Of a DNA stretch of 64,000 nt, positions 32,135 to 40,536 are shown in pieces. The translations under genes were made by a program, and so were the position numbers. Positions within the stretch are counted from its first letter, which is position 1. Every line of letters starts with the position of its first letter. The DNA is from Nocardioides sp. YR527 (GTDB lineage: Bacteria; Actinomycetota; Actinomycetes; Propionibacteriales; Nocardioidaceae). The notes beneath the pieces are model-generated. The model worked only from the letters and a program-made list of their open reading frames with translations, ran no database searches and was not told the origin of the DNA. Where the stretch lies: NCBI RefSeq assembly GCF_900101045.1, contig NZ_FNFN01000010.1, positions 62,001 to 126,000 on the forward strand. The letters run 5' to 3'.

Positions 32135-33063
32135 GCAGCTTCTGGAAGGAGACGGCCCGCGATGTACGGCTCTTCCAGCGGGGCTGGAGGTGGGGACACC
32201 GGGCGCAGGTGCCGCGGTCGGCGGAGCCGTTCGTGCCACCGGCAGAGACGACGGTCTTCGACAACGAGTGGTCGCGCAGGCCGGCCGCGCGGGCGGTCAG
32301 GGAGGTCGCCCAGGCCGGGCTGGAGGCGGTCTTCCGGTCGCAGGTGAAGACCCAGGTCGAGGGCTTGGACGTGCTCGAGAAGCTCGACGGGCCGGTGATC
32401 TTCGTGGCCAACCACGCCTCCCACCTGGACACTCCGCTGATCCTGCTGAGCCTTCCTGACCAGTGGCGACGGCGTACGGCGGTGGCGGCCGCCGCCGACT
32501 ACTTCTTCGACACCTGGTGGCGGGCGGTGGGCTCCTCGCTGGTCTTCAACACGCTGCCGATCGACCGTCGCGGGGGCGCGCTCGCGAACGCGCCCGGTGA
32601 GGTGCTCGCCGACGGCTGGTCGCTGGTCGTCTTCCCGGAAGGCACTCGGTCCAAGGACGGCACCGTCGGCCGGTTCCGGTCCGGCGCCGCCTACCTGGCC
32701 GTCGAGTACGGCGTCCCCGTGGTCCCGATCGCCCACCGCGGCACCTACGCGGCGATGCCGCGCGGGGTGAACTGGCCCGGCAAGGACAGGTCCGGGGGCC
32801 GCCGCCAGCTGACCCTACGCTTCGGGGAGCCGCTGCGCCCGGCCGAGGACGAGTCGATGCGCGAGTTCGCGCCCCGCATCCGGACGGCGGTGGCGAGGCT
32901 GCTGGATGAGGACGCCACCGACTGGTACTCCTCGATGCGCCGCGCCGCCGAGGATCGCACCCCCGACCCGGCCGGTGAGGAGATCGCCGAGTGGCGCAAG
33001 GTCTGGGCGGCCACGGAGTCACCCGACCCCGAGCCGGACCGGATCAAGGCCTGGCGTCGCTGA
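32131..33063 (+). CDS. 1-acyl-glycerol-3-phosphate acyltransferase-like protein (PlsC family)
   Basis: 310 residues. NHASHLDTPL supplies the His-x4-Asp catalytic motif and FPEGTRSKDG the substrate-binding block of PlsC acyltransferases; IDRRGG and VVPIAHRGTY are the other two family blocks. It should esterify a lysophospholipid or related alcohol at the cytoplasmic face of the membrane. The N-terminal 90 residues are unlike standard PlsC and the C-terminal 50 are acidic. Last gene of the lipid-type cluster; repeat copy B separates it from the LarA-like gene. Confidence 0.85.
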   Translation: MSSFWKETARDVRLFQRGWRWGHRAQVPRSAEPFVPPAETTVFDNEWSRRPAARAVREVAQAGLEAVFRSQVKTQVEGLDVLEKLDGPVIFVANHASHLDTPLILLSLPDQWRRRTAVAAAADYFFDTWWRAVGSSLVFNTLPIDRRGGALANAPGEVLADGWSLVVFPEGTRSKDGTVGRFRSGAAYLAVEYGVPVVPIAHRGTYAAMPRGVNWPGKDRSGGRRQLTLRFGEPLRPAEDESMREFAPRIRTAVARLLDEDATDWYSSMRRAAEDRTPDPAGEEIAEWRKVWAATESPDPEPDRIKAWRR

Positions 33064-33069
33064 GCCGGG

Positions 33070-34152
33070 TCAGGCCCAGCGCAGCAGCGCGGCCACCGGG
33101 GCGTCGCCGAGCAGGCTGGCGGGCAGCACATACACCTCCGCGTCGGTGAGGACCGCGGCGGCGATGAGTGCCTCGTCGGCCTCGACCGGACCTGAGACCG
33201 GGGCCTCACCGAAGGCGAGGCCGGGATGCTCCGCCGGGTCGAGCATGCGGCCGACCAGCGCTCCGGGGTCGATCAGCAGGGTCTCGACGCGGCCGGTGAC
33301 GAACGCGTCGGCGACGTCGCGTACGCCGGTGGCCGCGCGCTCGCCCCTGCCCCAGGCCTCCTCGAGCCGCCCGACCAGCGTCGTGCGATGGCGTACGACC
33401 CGGTCCAGCAGCGCGCTGCGGATCGCCTCGTCCCGGGCATGGTCGCCGCCGTCCGTGGCGCGCTGCCCGCTGGCCAGCTCGACCACCTCGGCGGGAAGGC
33501 CGGCGAGGCGCTCGCGCAGCCTGCCCACCGTGGTCGGGTCGCCGCCGAGGAGCACGAGCTCATGGCCGTGGTCGCGGACCAGCCGGGTCACCTCCTCGGC
33601 CACCTTGTCGGCGTTGTGGCGCCAGACGTTGTCGGTGGTCTGCTGCATGCGGAAGGCCGCCCACCCGACGTTGTCGTGGATCTTGTGGACGTGCTCGAGC
33701 TCGTCGCCCTCCACGGTGGTCGTGCTCGTGGGCTGCGGCAGTCCGGAGTCCCACAGCGAGATGTCGCCACCGGTGTGGTCGGCCAGGACCAGTACGAACG
33801 GCATCGAGGTCTCGCGCGCGGCGATCCAGGAGCCGAGGTCGGGCAGCGCGTCCCAGGTCGCGACCGGGTTCGGGACCTCGGCGACGGCGACCGCGTCGTA
33901 GGCGATCCCCTCGGGCGTCGCGACGACGACCCGCGCGAGCGGGGCCGGCTGGCGTACGTTCGCCTCCAGCCGGTCCGAGACCTGCGCGACGACGCCCGGG
34001 GGAGCGCCCTGGGCGGAGAGCTCCTCGCAGGCGGCGCGCACCCTCAGCTCCTTGGCGTGGGCCGCGTTCTCCGAGTCCTGGCTGACATCGGCCAGCACGG
34101 TGGCGTACGGCCCGGGGCGGGTCAACAGGTTGGTGAATCCAGCGGTGTCCAT
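33070..34152 (-). CDS. Bacterial eRF1-like (baeRF/Rv2629-type) protein
   Basis: 360 residues. Helical and mixed segments follow the pattern of Mycobacterium Rv2629 and the baeRF families: an N-terminal domain (RPGPYATVLADVSQDSENA), a central eRF1-domain-2-like fold (WVIAAREt-like stretch and VLLGGDPTTVGRLRERLAGL) and a C-terminal L7Ae-like domain (TLLIDPGALVGRM). Members are proposed to act on stalled ribosomes or in stress. No GGQ motif is evident, unlike true release factors. It converges with the acyltransferase gene (6 bp between stops). Confidence 0.7.
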   Translation of the reverse strand: MDTAGFTNLLTRPGPYATVLADVSQDSENAAHAKELRVRAACEELSAQGAPPGVVAQVSDRLEANVRQPAPLARVVVATPEGIAYDAVAVAEVPNPVATWDALPDLGSWIAARETSMPFVLVLADHTGGDISLWDSGLPQPTSTTTVEGDELEHVHKIHDNVGWAAFRMQQTTDNVWRHNADKVAEEVTRLVRDHGHELVLLGGDPTTVGRLRERLAGLPAEVVELASGQRATDGGDHARDEAIRSALLDRVVRHRTTLVGRLEEAWGRGERAATGVRDVADAFVTGRVETLLIDPGALVGRMLDPAEHPGLAFGEAPVSGPVEADEALIAAAVLTDAEVYVLPASLLGDAPVAALLRWA

Positions 34153-34195
34153 ATCGGTCTGGTACCCACCGACGGGCGCTGGCAGACGGGCCGGC

Positions 34196-34630
34196 TCAAC
34201 CGGCCGCGCAGGTCACCTCGGTGACCCGCCACTCCTCGTCCTTGCCCTCGCCGGAGCGGTTGACGACGAGGGTGAACACGGACTGACCGCCGTCGGGGGT
34301 CAGCTCCACCGTGGCGCCGGTCTCGGTGAGGTCGGTGGAGGTGATGCGTACCTTCTCCAGGTGGCCGCGCGCATCCGCCGTCTTCTCGGTCGGCGGGGTC
34401 TGGACCGAGGGACAGGCCAGCGCCCACTGCGCCACCAGCTCCGGCTTCGCCTCGACCGTGGTCCAGCTCGTGGTCCGCGCGAACCGGCTGGCGGCCGTCT
34501 CGGCCTGCTCGGTGGCATGCTCGCGGAAGCGCGAGCGCGAGTATCCGTAGCCGGCCACCGAGATCAGCACCCCGACCACCAGCAGTACTCCGACCTTGAG
34601 CGCGATCTCGCGCCGCTCGCTGCTTTGCAC
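34196..34630 (-). CDS. Single-span membrane protein (144 aa)
   Basis: 144 residues; one hydrophobic helix at about residues 10-28 (VGVLLVVGVLISVAGYGYS) then an extracytoplasmic domain with two Cys (ACPSV and VTCAAG), compatible with a disulfide. No family is recognised. It is divergent from the Asp-rich secreted gene at 34778; the 16-bp palindrome 34678-34693 lies between, so it may belong to the same regulon. Confidence 0.6.
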   Translation of the reverse strand: MQSSERREIALKVGVLLVVGVLISVAGYGYSRSRFREHATEQAETAASRFARTTSWTTVEAKPELVAQWALACPSVQTPPTEKTADARGHLEKVRITSTDLTETGATVELTPDGGQSVFTLVVNRSGEGKDEEWRVTEVTCAAG

Positions 34631-34677
34631 GGGACGTTCCTACCACCACCGGCCCCAGGACCCGAACCGGCTCACGG

Positions 34678-34693
34678 ATGAGAGAGCTCTCAT
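34678..34693. promoter_or_regulatory. 16-bp palindrome ATGAGAG-N2-CTCTCAT, copy 1
   Basis: Perfect 7-bp arms (34678-34684 and 34687-34693). The same palindrome with a different central dinucleotide is at 38450-38465. It lies 85 bases upstream of the Asp-rich protein/kinase operon and 48 bases from the divergent membrane-protein start. Likely binding site for the OmpR-type regulator encoded at 36058. Confidence 0.65.
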
Positions 34694-34777
34694 GGTCATC
34701 TCACGATCACCTCACCGCGGGTCGAGATGGTTCTTCCATGGCGCCGGGAACACCCGGGGCAGAACCTGAAGGGACGA

Positions 34778-35161
34778 ATGATGAAGAAGCTTCCGATGAT
34801 CCTCGGGACCGGCCTGGTCGGTGTGGTCGCGGCCGGCGTGTTCAGCTACCAGAGCGCTGCCGCTGTCGATGACGACAGCTATGCCAAGCGTGAGGAGAAG
34901 TCCAACACCCAGGTGACCACGGTCGACGACGATGACGACAACGACGCCGACGACGTCACCCGCGACGCCGCCGGCAACGACACCGCGACCAACGGCACCG
35001 GCGTGACCCGGGCGACCAAGGACAACACCCGCGACAACACCCGCGACAACACCAAGCTCACCCGCGACGACCAGACCAAGGACAACAACACCAAGGACAA
35101 CACGCGGGACAACACGCGGGACAACACGCGCGACAACACCAACGACCGGACCCAGGGCTGA
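34778..35161 (+). CDS. Secreted Asp/Asn/Thr-rich repeat protein
   Basis: 127 residues, ATG at 34778 or 34781, RBS GAAGGGA. Residues 1-27 are a signal peptide (KKLPMILGTGLVGVVAAGVF, AAAVDDD cleavage region). The mature part is low complexity: an Asp-rich stretch (TTVDDDDDNDADD) and then repeats of the unit DNTRDNT, all encoded by similar codons (a tandem DNA repeat at about 35023-35148). It should be disordered and may bind calcium or other cations, but this is a composition-based guess. It is followed seven bases later by a Ser/Thr kinase gene. Confidence 0.6.
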   Translation: MMKKLPMILGTGLVGVVAAGVFSYQSAAAVDDDSYAKREEKSNTQVTTVDDDDDNDADDVTRDAAGNDTATNGTGVTRATKDNTRDNTRDNTKLTRDDQTKDNNTKDNTRDNTRDNTRDNTNDRTQG

Positions 35162-35168
35162 GTCGAAG

Positions 35169-36041
35169 ATGACCGACACCTGGGGCCTGGTCCAGGGTGA
35201 CGCGATCACCCCCGAGCTGACCGCGATGCGGCTGCTCGGGGGCGGCTCGTCGTACGAGGCCTTCCTGGCCTTCGACGAGATCACCTACGGGCCGGTCGTC
35301 GCCAAGGTCCTGCGACCGAACCTGATCGAGAGCGAGACCAGCCGCAACGCGCTGCGGCGCGAGACCGACGCACTGACCCGGCTGCGTCATCCGGTCCTCG
35401 TCCGCGGCCTGCGGGAGGACCTCGACGGCGAGCGCCCGTACGTCGTGATGGAGCACGTCGAGGGCCCGCGGCTCTCGACGCTGATCCGCCGCCACGGGCG
35501 CCTCCCGGAGCAGCAGTACCTGCCGCTGGCGCTCGACCTCGCCTCGGCGCTGCACTACCTGCGTCGCTCAGGCTGGGTGCATCTCGACCTCAAGCCGAGC
35601 AACCTGATCATGGGCTCCCCGGCCCGGCTGATCGACCTCTCGGTCGCCCGGTCCACCGAGGCGGCGGCCGCGCTGCGCCACGAGATCGGCACCGACGCCT
35701 ACATGGCGCCCGAGCAGTGCCTGCCCGGCGAGCGGGGCGAGGTCGGCCCGGCCAGCGACGTATGGGCCCTGGGCGCGACCCTCTTCCACGCCGTCACCGG
35801 CGAGCGGCCGTTCCCCCATGGCGACCCGTCGGCCGCGGACCGCACCGAGCGCTACCCGCAGCTCGTCTCCGAGGCCGGCGACCTCCCCAGACGTACGCCG
35901 CCCGAGGTGGTCAAGGTGATCGAGGCGTGCCTCGCCCCGGCTGCCGGTGACCGGCCGGCCCCGGCGGAGATCGCCGAGACCGTCTCGCCCGCGCTGGAGC
36001 GGCTTCCGCGAGCCTCGCTGGGCGGCCTGCGGATCCACTGA
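35169..36041 (+). CDS. Soluble Ser/Thr protein kinase (PknB-like fold)
   Basis: 290 residues, no transmembrane segment. Lys46 (VVAKVLRP) and Glu65 pair as in Hanks kinases; the catalytic loop is HLDLKPSN (Asp140, Lys142, Asn145); the Mg-binding DFG is DLS here (Asp156); MAPEQ and DVWALGATLFHAVTG follow. The glycine loop LLGGGSSYEAF is close to canonical. It is likely active with a variant DFG. The kinase is coded with the secreted Asp-rich protein, seven bases apart, under the ATGAGAG palindrome. It converges on the OmpR operon, whose stop is 17 bases away. Confidence 0.88.
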   Translation: MTDTWGLVQGDAITPELTAMRLLGGGSSYEAFLAFDEITYGPVVAKVLRPNLIESETSRNALRRETDALTRLRHPVLVRGLREDLDGERPYVVMEHVEGPRLSTLIRRHGRLPEQQYLPLALDLASALHYLRRSGWVHLDLKPSNLIMGSPARLIDLSVARSTEAAAALRHEIGTDAYMAPEQCLPGERGEVGPASDVWALGATLFHAVTGERPFPHGDPSAADRTERYPQLVSEAGDLPRRTPPEVVKVIEACLAPAAGDRPAPAEIAETVSPALERLPRASLGGLRIH

Positions 36042-36057
36042 TTCCCCCGGGTCCGGG

Positions 36058-36723
36058 TCAGGACTGGAAGCGGTAACCCATGCCGCGGACGGTCTCGACC
36101 CGGGCCGATCCCAGCTTCTTGCGCAGATAGCCGACGTAGACGTCGACGACGTTGGAGCCCGGGTCGAAGTCCATGCCCCAGGCCAGGTCGAGCAGCTGCG
36201 CGCGGGAGAGGACCTGCCCCGGATGCCGCAGCAGCACCTCCGCCAGCGCGAACTCCCGCGCGGAGAGGTCGCTCTCGCGCCCGTCGACACGGAGCCGCCG
36301 CGTACGCAGGTCCAGCGCCACCGAGCCCGAGCGGAGCTCGCCCACCTCGGCGGCGGTGTTGTCCTGCTGCCGCAGGCGTACGTTGATCCGTGCCCGCAGC
36401 TCGGCGAAGCGGAACGGCTTGGCGAGGTAGTCGTCGGCGCCGCCCTCGAGCGCGGAGACGGTGTCGTGCACCGAGTCGCGGGCGGTCAGCACGACCACCG
36501 GCATCCGGGAGCCCTGGGCGCGCAGCTGGTCGAGCACCTCGAAGCCGTCGATGGTCGGCAGGCCGATGTCGAGCACCATCAGGTCGAAGGCACCGCTCAG
36601 CGCCTCCTCGAGTCCCTCCAGACCGTCGGCGACGGTGCTGACCTGGTGGCCGTCGGCGCTCAGGCCCTTGGCGAGGAAGGCCGCGATGCGGTCCTCGTCC
36701 TCGACGATCAGGATGCGGGCCAT
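36058..36723 (-). CDS. OmpR-family response regulator
   Basis: 221 residues. Receiver domain with DEDR pocket (residues 9-12), phospho-acceptor Asp52 (LMVLDIGLP), VLTARD and LAKPF; C-terminal winged helix (about 125-221) with LTLREFALAE-like LSAREFALAEVLLRHPGQVL, VDVYVGYLRKKLG and VRGMGYRF. Downstream of the kinase gene, overlapping it by 16 bases. Likely binder of the ATGAGAG-N2-CTCTCAT sites. Mg-, Ca- or phosphate-type sensing cannot be chosen from sequence. Confidence 0.92.
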   Translation of the reverse strand: MARILIVEDEDRIAAFLAKGLSADGHQVSTVADGLEGLEEALSGAFDLMVLDIGLPTIDGFEVLDQLRAQGSRMPVVVLTARDSVHDTVSALEGGADDYLAKPFRFAELRARINVRLRQQDNTAAEVGELRSGSVALDLRTRRLRVDGRESDLSAREFALAEVLLRHPGQVLSRAQLLDLAWGMDFDPGSNVVDVYVGYLRKKLGSARVETVRGMGYRFQS

Positions 36724-38150
36724 GCCTCTCCTTCGGTGTGTGCGGGCAGGGTGATCGTGAAGCGGGCGCCGGGAGGCGTCGCGTCCTCGACGCCGACGGT
36801 GCCGCCGTGGGCGGTGGCGATCGCCGAGACGATGGCGAGGCCGAGCCCGAGTCCCGGGCGGTCGCCCGAGCCGGTCTCCGCGCCGCGCGCGAACCGCTCG
36901 AAGATCCGGCCCCGGTCCGCGGCGGGCACGCCCGGTCCGGTGTCGCGCACCCACAGCCGCAGGGTGCCGTCGACGGTCGCCGAGCCGACCGCGATCCGGT
37001 CGCCGGGTGCGGTGTGGCCGGCGGCGTTGTCGCACAGCTGCAGCATCGCCTGGGTGACCCGCTGCGGGTCCAGGCGCCAGGTGCCGGGAGTGGCCTCGTC
37101 CAGGTGCCAGTCGCGGTCGGCCAGCGCGCTGGCCTTGGCCAGGATGTCCTCGGTGAGGGTGTCGACGTCGACCTCCTCCAGGGTGAGGAAGTCGGGCCGG
37201 TCGTGCTTGGCCAGCAGGATCAGGTCGCCGACCAGACGGCTCATCCGGTCGACCTCGTCGAGCGCCAGCCGCCGGGTATGCTCGACCTCGGCGGGGTCGG
37301 ACTCGTCGAGGAGCTCGAGGTGGCCGCCGATGATCGTCAGCGGCGTACGCAGCTCGTGACCGGCGTCGTCGAGGAACTGCCGCTGGTCGGTGAACGCCTG
37401 TTCCAGGCGGTCCAGCATGCCGTTGAAGTTCCTGGTCAGCGCCGAGATGTCGTCGTTGCCCGACTCGGGCAGGCGGGCGGAGAGGTCGGTCGCGCTGACC
37501 GCGCCGGTCGCCTGCCGCAGCCGGGTCAGCGGTGCCAGCAGCCGCCCGGACTGCCAGGCCGCGACCAGGGTGACGATCAGGGCGAGGAGCCCGGCCACGA
37601 TCGTGTACGTCCGCATGGTGCTGCGCAGCTCGGCGCGGTCCTCGTCGAGGTAGGAGACGACCAGGAGGGCACCCTCGGTGGTGCCCGTGGCGGTGTCCTG
37701 TCGCACCGGCTGGGCGGTGATGCGTACCTCGCCCTTGGCGGTGTCGAGGTAGGTCGTGCCGCCGGAGGCGACCAGGCCCTCGACGGCCGTGCTGAACCTC
37801 GGCGTGGTGATGAGAGGGTCCTCGGGGAACTGCGCACGCGGCTTGCCGTCCACCCAGGCGACCAGGAGCTCGTCGTCGTCGGGGACGTTGCGGCTCAGGA
37901 AGGTCCGCAGCAGCCCCTCGACGTCGTACGGCGCCCGCGTCTCGGGGTCGATCCCCTCGGTGCGCAGCCGGGCGAACTCGTCGAGCTCCTGCTCCATCTC
38001 GCGAGTCGTGGCGTCGTCGACCCGGTTGAGCTCGACCGCGTAGACGATGAGACCCGCGCCGGCCAGGGCGAGGGTGACCAGGAGAGCGACCGAGGCGGTG
38101 ATCCGGGCGCGTACGGACAGACCCCGGCGGCGTGGGTCAGTCGTCGTCAT
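36708..38150 (-). CDS. OmpR-type sensor histidine kinase
   Basis: 480 residues from the ATG at 38150. Two membrane helices (about 15-40 and 180-205) enclose an extracytoplasmic sensor of some 145 residues rich in acidic residues. HAMP linker follows, then HisKA with DDAGHELRTPLTIIGGHLEL, N-box LCDNAAGHTAPG, VRDTGPGVPAADRGRIFERF and GLGLGLAIVSAIATAHGG. Paired with the OmpR regulator at 36058. The start codon overlaps the end of the small Asp-rich membrane protein by 14 bases; longer in-frame starts would read the acidic-codon repeat and are less likely. Confidence 0.88.
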   Translation of the reverse strand: MTTTDPRRRGLSVRARITASVALLVTLALAGAGLIVYAVELNRVDDATTREMEQELDEFARLRTEGIDPETRAPYDVEGLLRTFLSRNVPDDDELLVAWVDGKPRAQFPEDPLITTPRFSTAVEGLVASGGTTYLDTAKGEVRITAQPVRQDTATGTTEGALLVVSYLDEDRAELRSTMRTYTIVAGLLALIVTLVAAWQSGRLLAPLTRLRQATGAVSATDLSARLPESGNDDISALTRNFNGMLDRLEQAFTDQRQFLDDAGHELRTPLTIIGGHLELLDESDPAEVEHTRRLALDEVDRMSRLVGDLILLAKHDRPDFLTLEEVDVDTLTEDILAKASALADRDWHLDEATPGTWRLDPQRVTQAMLQLCDNAAGHTAPGDRIAVGSATVDGTLRLWVRDTGPGVPAADRGRIFERFARGAETGSGDRPGLGLGLAIVSAIATAHGGTVGVEDATPPGARFTITLPAHTEGEAWPAS

Positions 38151-38406
38151 GTCGGTCGTCGCGGTCATCATCGTCGTCGTCATCATCGTCGACGGGACCA
38201 GGAGTGACGACCGGGACACCCGAAGGATCCGTGCTCGGCGACGATCCGGTGCTCGGTGAGGACGGCGAGGTCGACTGCGAGGGCAGCACGACGGGCTCGC
38301 GGGGCGGCGGGTCGTTCTCGGAGGCTCCCGCGAAGGAGGCGGCCAGATAGACGCCGACCGCCACCAGGACGGCCAGCGGGATGACGAGTTTCAGGGTGCG
38401 CGACAT
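38137..38406 (-). CDS. Small Asp-tailed membrane protein
   Basis: 89 residues from the ATG at 38406. One hydrophobic helix (VIPLAVLVAVGVYLAASFAG), a Pro/Ser-rich linker, and a C-terminal tail of mostly Asp with Arg and His (DDDDDDDDDRDDRHDDD). The tail would face outside and could bind cations. It precedes the histidine kinase in the operon and overlaps it by 14 bases. The parallel to the secreted Asp-rich protein at 34778 is striking and both units share the ATGAGAG palindrome. Possible signal-sensing partner of the kinase. Confidence 0.55.
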   Translation of the reverse strand: MSRTLKLVIPLAVLVAVGVYLAASFAGASENDPPPREPVVLPSQSTSPSSPSTGSSPSTDPSGVPVVTPGPVDDDDDDDDDRDDRHDDD

Positions 38407-38449
38407 GACCCTCCGATAGTGCCTGACCACCTGTCCGATGTGGGGGTCC

Positions 38450-38465
38450 ATGAGAGACCTCTCAT
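38450..38465. promoter_or_regulatory. 16-bp palindrome ATGAGAG-N2-CTCTCAT, copy 2
   Basis: Perfect 7-bp arms (38450-38456, 38459-38465) with central AC instead of AG. Located 44 bases from the start of the small membrane protein (leftward) and 46 bases from the acyl-CoA synthetase start (rightward), so it may control either or both. See copy 1 at 34678. Confidence 0.65.
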
Positions 38466-38510
38466 CGATACAGTGATCCGGGTCACCACTTGCACCTGGA
38501 GGTAACGCCC

Positions 38511-40052
38511 GTGTTCGTCCCGTTCAGCGTCAACGACTTCATCGACCGCGCCGCATCCGTCTACGGCGAGCGGGTGGGCATCGTCGACGAGCCCGACCAG
38601 CCGGCAGCCTCCCTGGGGGAGGTGACGTACGCCGAGATGAAGTCGCTCGCGAAGCGGATGGCGGCGAAGCTCGACGAGCTCGGCATCGGCGTGGGGGAGC
38701 GGGTCGCGATCGTGTCCCACAACTCGGCGCGGCTGCTGACCGCCTTCTACGGCGTCTCCGGCTACGGCCGCGTCCTGGTGCCCGTCAACTTCCGCCTCCG
38801 TCCCGACGAGGTCTCCTACATCGTGGAGCAGTCCGGCGCCTCGGTGCTCTGGGTCGACCCGGAGGTCGACGAGGCGCTGAAGGACGTCACCGCCAAGCAC
38901 CGTTTCGTGCTCGGCGACGACGCCAACCTCTACGCCGCCGACGGCGTCGAGCCGAAGCCGTGGGCGCCGGACGAGAACGCGACCGCGGCGATCAACTACA
39001 CCTCGGGCACCACCGCCCGGCCCAAGGGGGTGCAGATCACCCACCGCAACATCTGGACCAACGCGCTGACCTTCGCGCTGCACGCGGGCTGCAACGACCG
39101 CGACGTCTACCTGCACACGCTGCCGATGTTCCACGCCAACGGCTGGGGGATGCCGTTCGCGGCGACCGGCCTCGGCATCAAGCACATCGTGCTGCGCAAG
39201 GTCGACGGGATGGAGATCCTGCGCCGCGTACGTGACCAGGGGGTCACCTACATGTGCGCCGCCCCCGCGGTGGCCGCGGCCGTGCTCGACGCGCTTCCGC
39301 AGTGGCAGGCCACCGAGGGCGAGATCCCGGGACGGGACAAGGTGCGGATCATCATGGCCGGTGCGCCGCCGCCGACGAAGACGGTCGTGCGCGTCCAGGA
39401 GGAGCTGGGCTGGGAGTTCATCCAGATCTACGGCCTCACCGAGACCTCGCCGCTGCTGACCATCAACCGCAACCGCGCCGAGTGGGACGACCTCGACCCG
39501 ATGGAGCGGGCCGCGAAGCTGACCCGCGCCGGCGCGCCCGCGATCGGGGTCAGCCTCGACATCTCGCCCGACAAGGAGGTCCTGGCCCGGTCCAACGTCG
39601 TGCTCGAGGGCTACTGGGAGAAGCCGGAGGAGACCGAGAAGGCTCTGGCCGAGGGCTGGTTCCACACCGGCGACGGCGGCAGCCTCGGCGACGATGGCTA
39701 CCTCACCATCTCCGACCGCATCAAGGACGTGATCATCACCGGCGGCGAGAACGTCTCGAGCGCCGAGGTCGAGGACGTCCTCTTCCTGCACCCCTCGGTC
39801 GCCGAGGTCGCCGTGATCGGCATCCCGAGCGAGAAGTGGGGCGAGACCATCCTCGCCCTCGTCGTCCTCGCCCCCGGGACCGAGGCGACCCAGGAGGAGC
39901 TGATCGCCTGGTCCAAGGAGCGCGCCGCCGGCTACAAGGCACCGACGGTCGTCGAGTTCCGTGAGTCCCTGGCCCGCACGGCCACCGGGAAGCTGCAGAA
40001 GTTCAAGCTCCGCGAGCCCTACTGGGGCGACCGCGATCGCAAGGTCAACTGA
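38511..40052 (+). CDS. Acyl-CoA synthetase (AMP-forming, FadD-like)
   Basis: 513 residues from the GTG at 38511, with GGAGG nine bases upstream. AMP-binding motif YTSGTTARPKGV, substrate segment QIYGLTETSPLL, GWFHTGDGGSLGDDGYLTISDRIKD, and the C-terminal catalytic Lys in TATGKLQKF. It activates a carboxylic acid to its CoA thioester; chain length cannot be read. A typical medium/long-chain FadD. It is divergent from the two-component operon and its stop overlaps the end of tatB by eight bases (convergent). Confidence 0.9.
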   Translation: MFVPFSVNDFIDRAASVYGERVGIVDEPDQPAASLGEVTYAEMKSLAKRMAAKLDELGIGVGERVAIVSHNSARLLTAFYGVSGYGRVLVPVNFRLRPDEVSYIVEQSGASVLWVDPEVDEALKDVTAKHRFVLGDDANLYAADGVEPKPWAPDENATAAINYTSGTTARPKGVQITHRNIWTNALTFALHAGCNDRDVYLHTLPMFHANGWGMPFAATGLGIKHIVLRKVDGMEILRRVRDQGVTYMCAAPAVAAAVLDALPQWQATEGEIPGRDKVRIIMAGAPPPTKTVVRVQEELGWEFIQIYGLTETSPLLTINRNRAEWDDLDPMERAAKLTRAGAPAIGVSLDISPDKEVLARSNVVLEGYWEKPEETEKALAEGWFHTGDGGSLGDDGYLTISDRIKDVIITGGENVSSAEVEDVLFLHPSVAEVAVIGIPSEKWGETILALVVLAPGTEATQEELIAWSKERAAGYKAPTVVEFRESLARTATGKLQKFKLREPYWGDRDRKVN

Positions 40053-40536
40053 CCAGGAGCTGGTTGACCTCGGCCATGAGCCGCTCCGTCTCGTCGTCCT
40101 CGGCCGGCGGCGGGACGTGGGCGGCGATGCGACGAGGGTCGTCCTCGGGGAGCGAGGAGATCAGGATGCGGCGGGGGTGAGCGGAACCTCCGGTGACGAG
40201 GTACTTCTGCCCGGGACGTACGCGGGTCGCTTCTGCCTCCAGATCGGCAGCCGCCTCAGCGGTCGCCTCCGCCGATGCCGGTGTCGGGGGCTTCTCCGTG
40301 AGCGCGGTGCGGACGATGCGGCGCGGGTCGTACTGGCGTACGTCCAGGGCTTCCAGCTCCGCACGCGAGATCCCGATCTCGGTCTCCGCCCGGGCCTTGG
40401 AGGCGTCCACGAAGCTCCGGAAGGAGCGGATCAGCTCGGCAAGGCGGTGGGTGTAGAGCGGGAGCCGCTGGGGGCCGATCACGAGGCCGGCGAGGATCGC
40501 GACGAGGAACAGCTTCTCAAAGCTCAGACCGAACAT
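40045..40536 (-). CDS. tatB: TatB-like Tat translocase subunit
   Basis: 163 residues. One N-terminal helix (FEKLFLVAILAGLVIGPQRLP) followed by the amphipathic helix TatB needs, then a long charged acidic tail (PPPAEDDETERLM). The early GPxRLP is characteristic of TatA/B; length and partner genes favour TatB. It forms the TatBC receptor for twin-arginine signal peptides. Last gene of the tatA-tatC-tatB operon; ATG overlaps the tatC gene by 20 bases. The C-terminus is longer than usual and has no recognised domain. Confidence 0.8.
   Translation of the reverse strand: MFGLSFEKLFLVAILAGLVIGPQRLPLYTHRLAELIRSFRSFVDASKARAETEIGISRAELEALDVRQYDPRRIVRTALTEKPPTPASAEATAEAAADLEAEATRVRPGQKYLVTGGSAHPRRILISSLPEDDPRRIAAHVPPPAEDDETERLMAEVNQLLVS

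Noticed and set aside
35023..35148. CRISPR-like array
   Set aside because: The repeats are in-frame codons of the DNTRDNT peptide, without unique spacers or cas genes.
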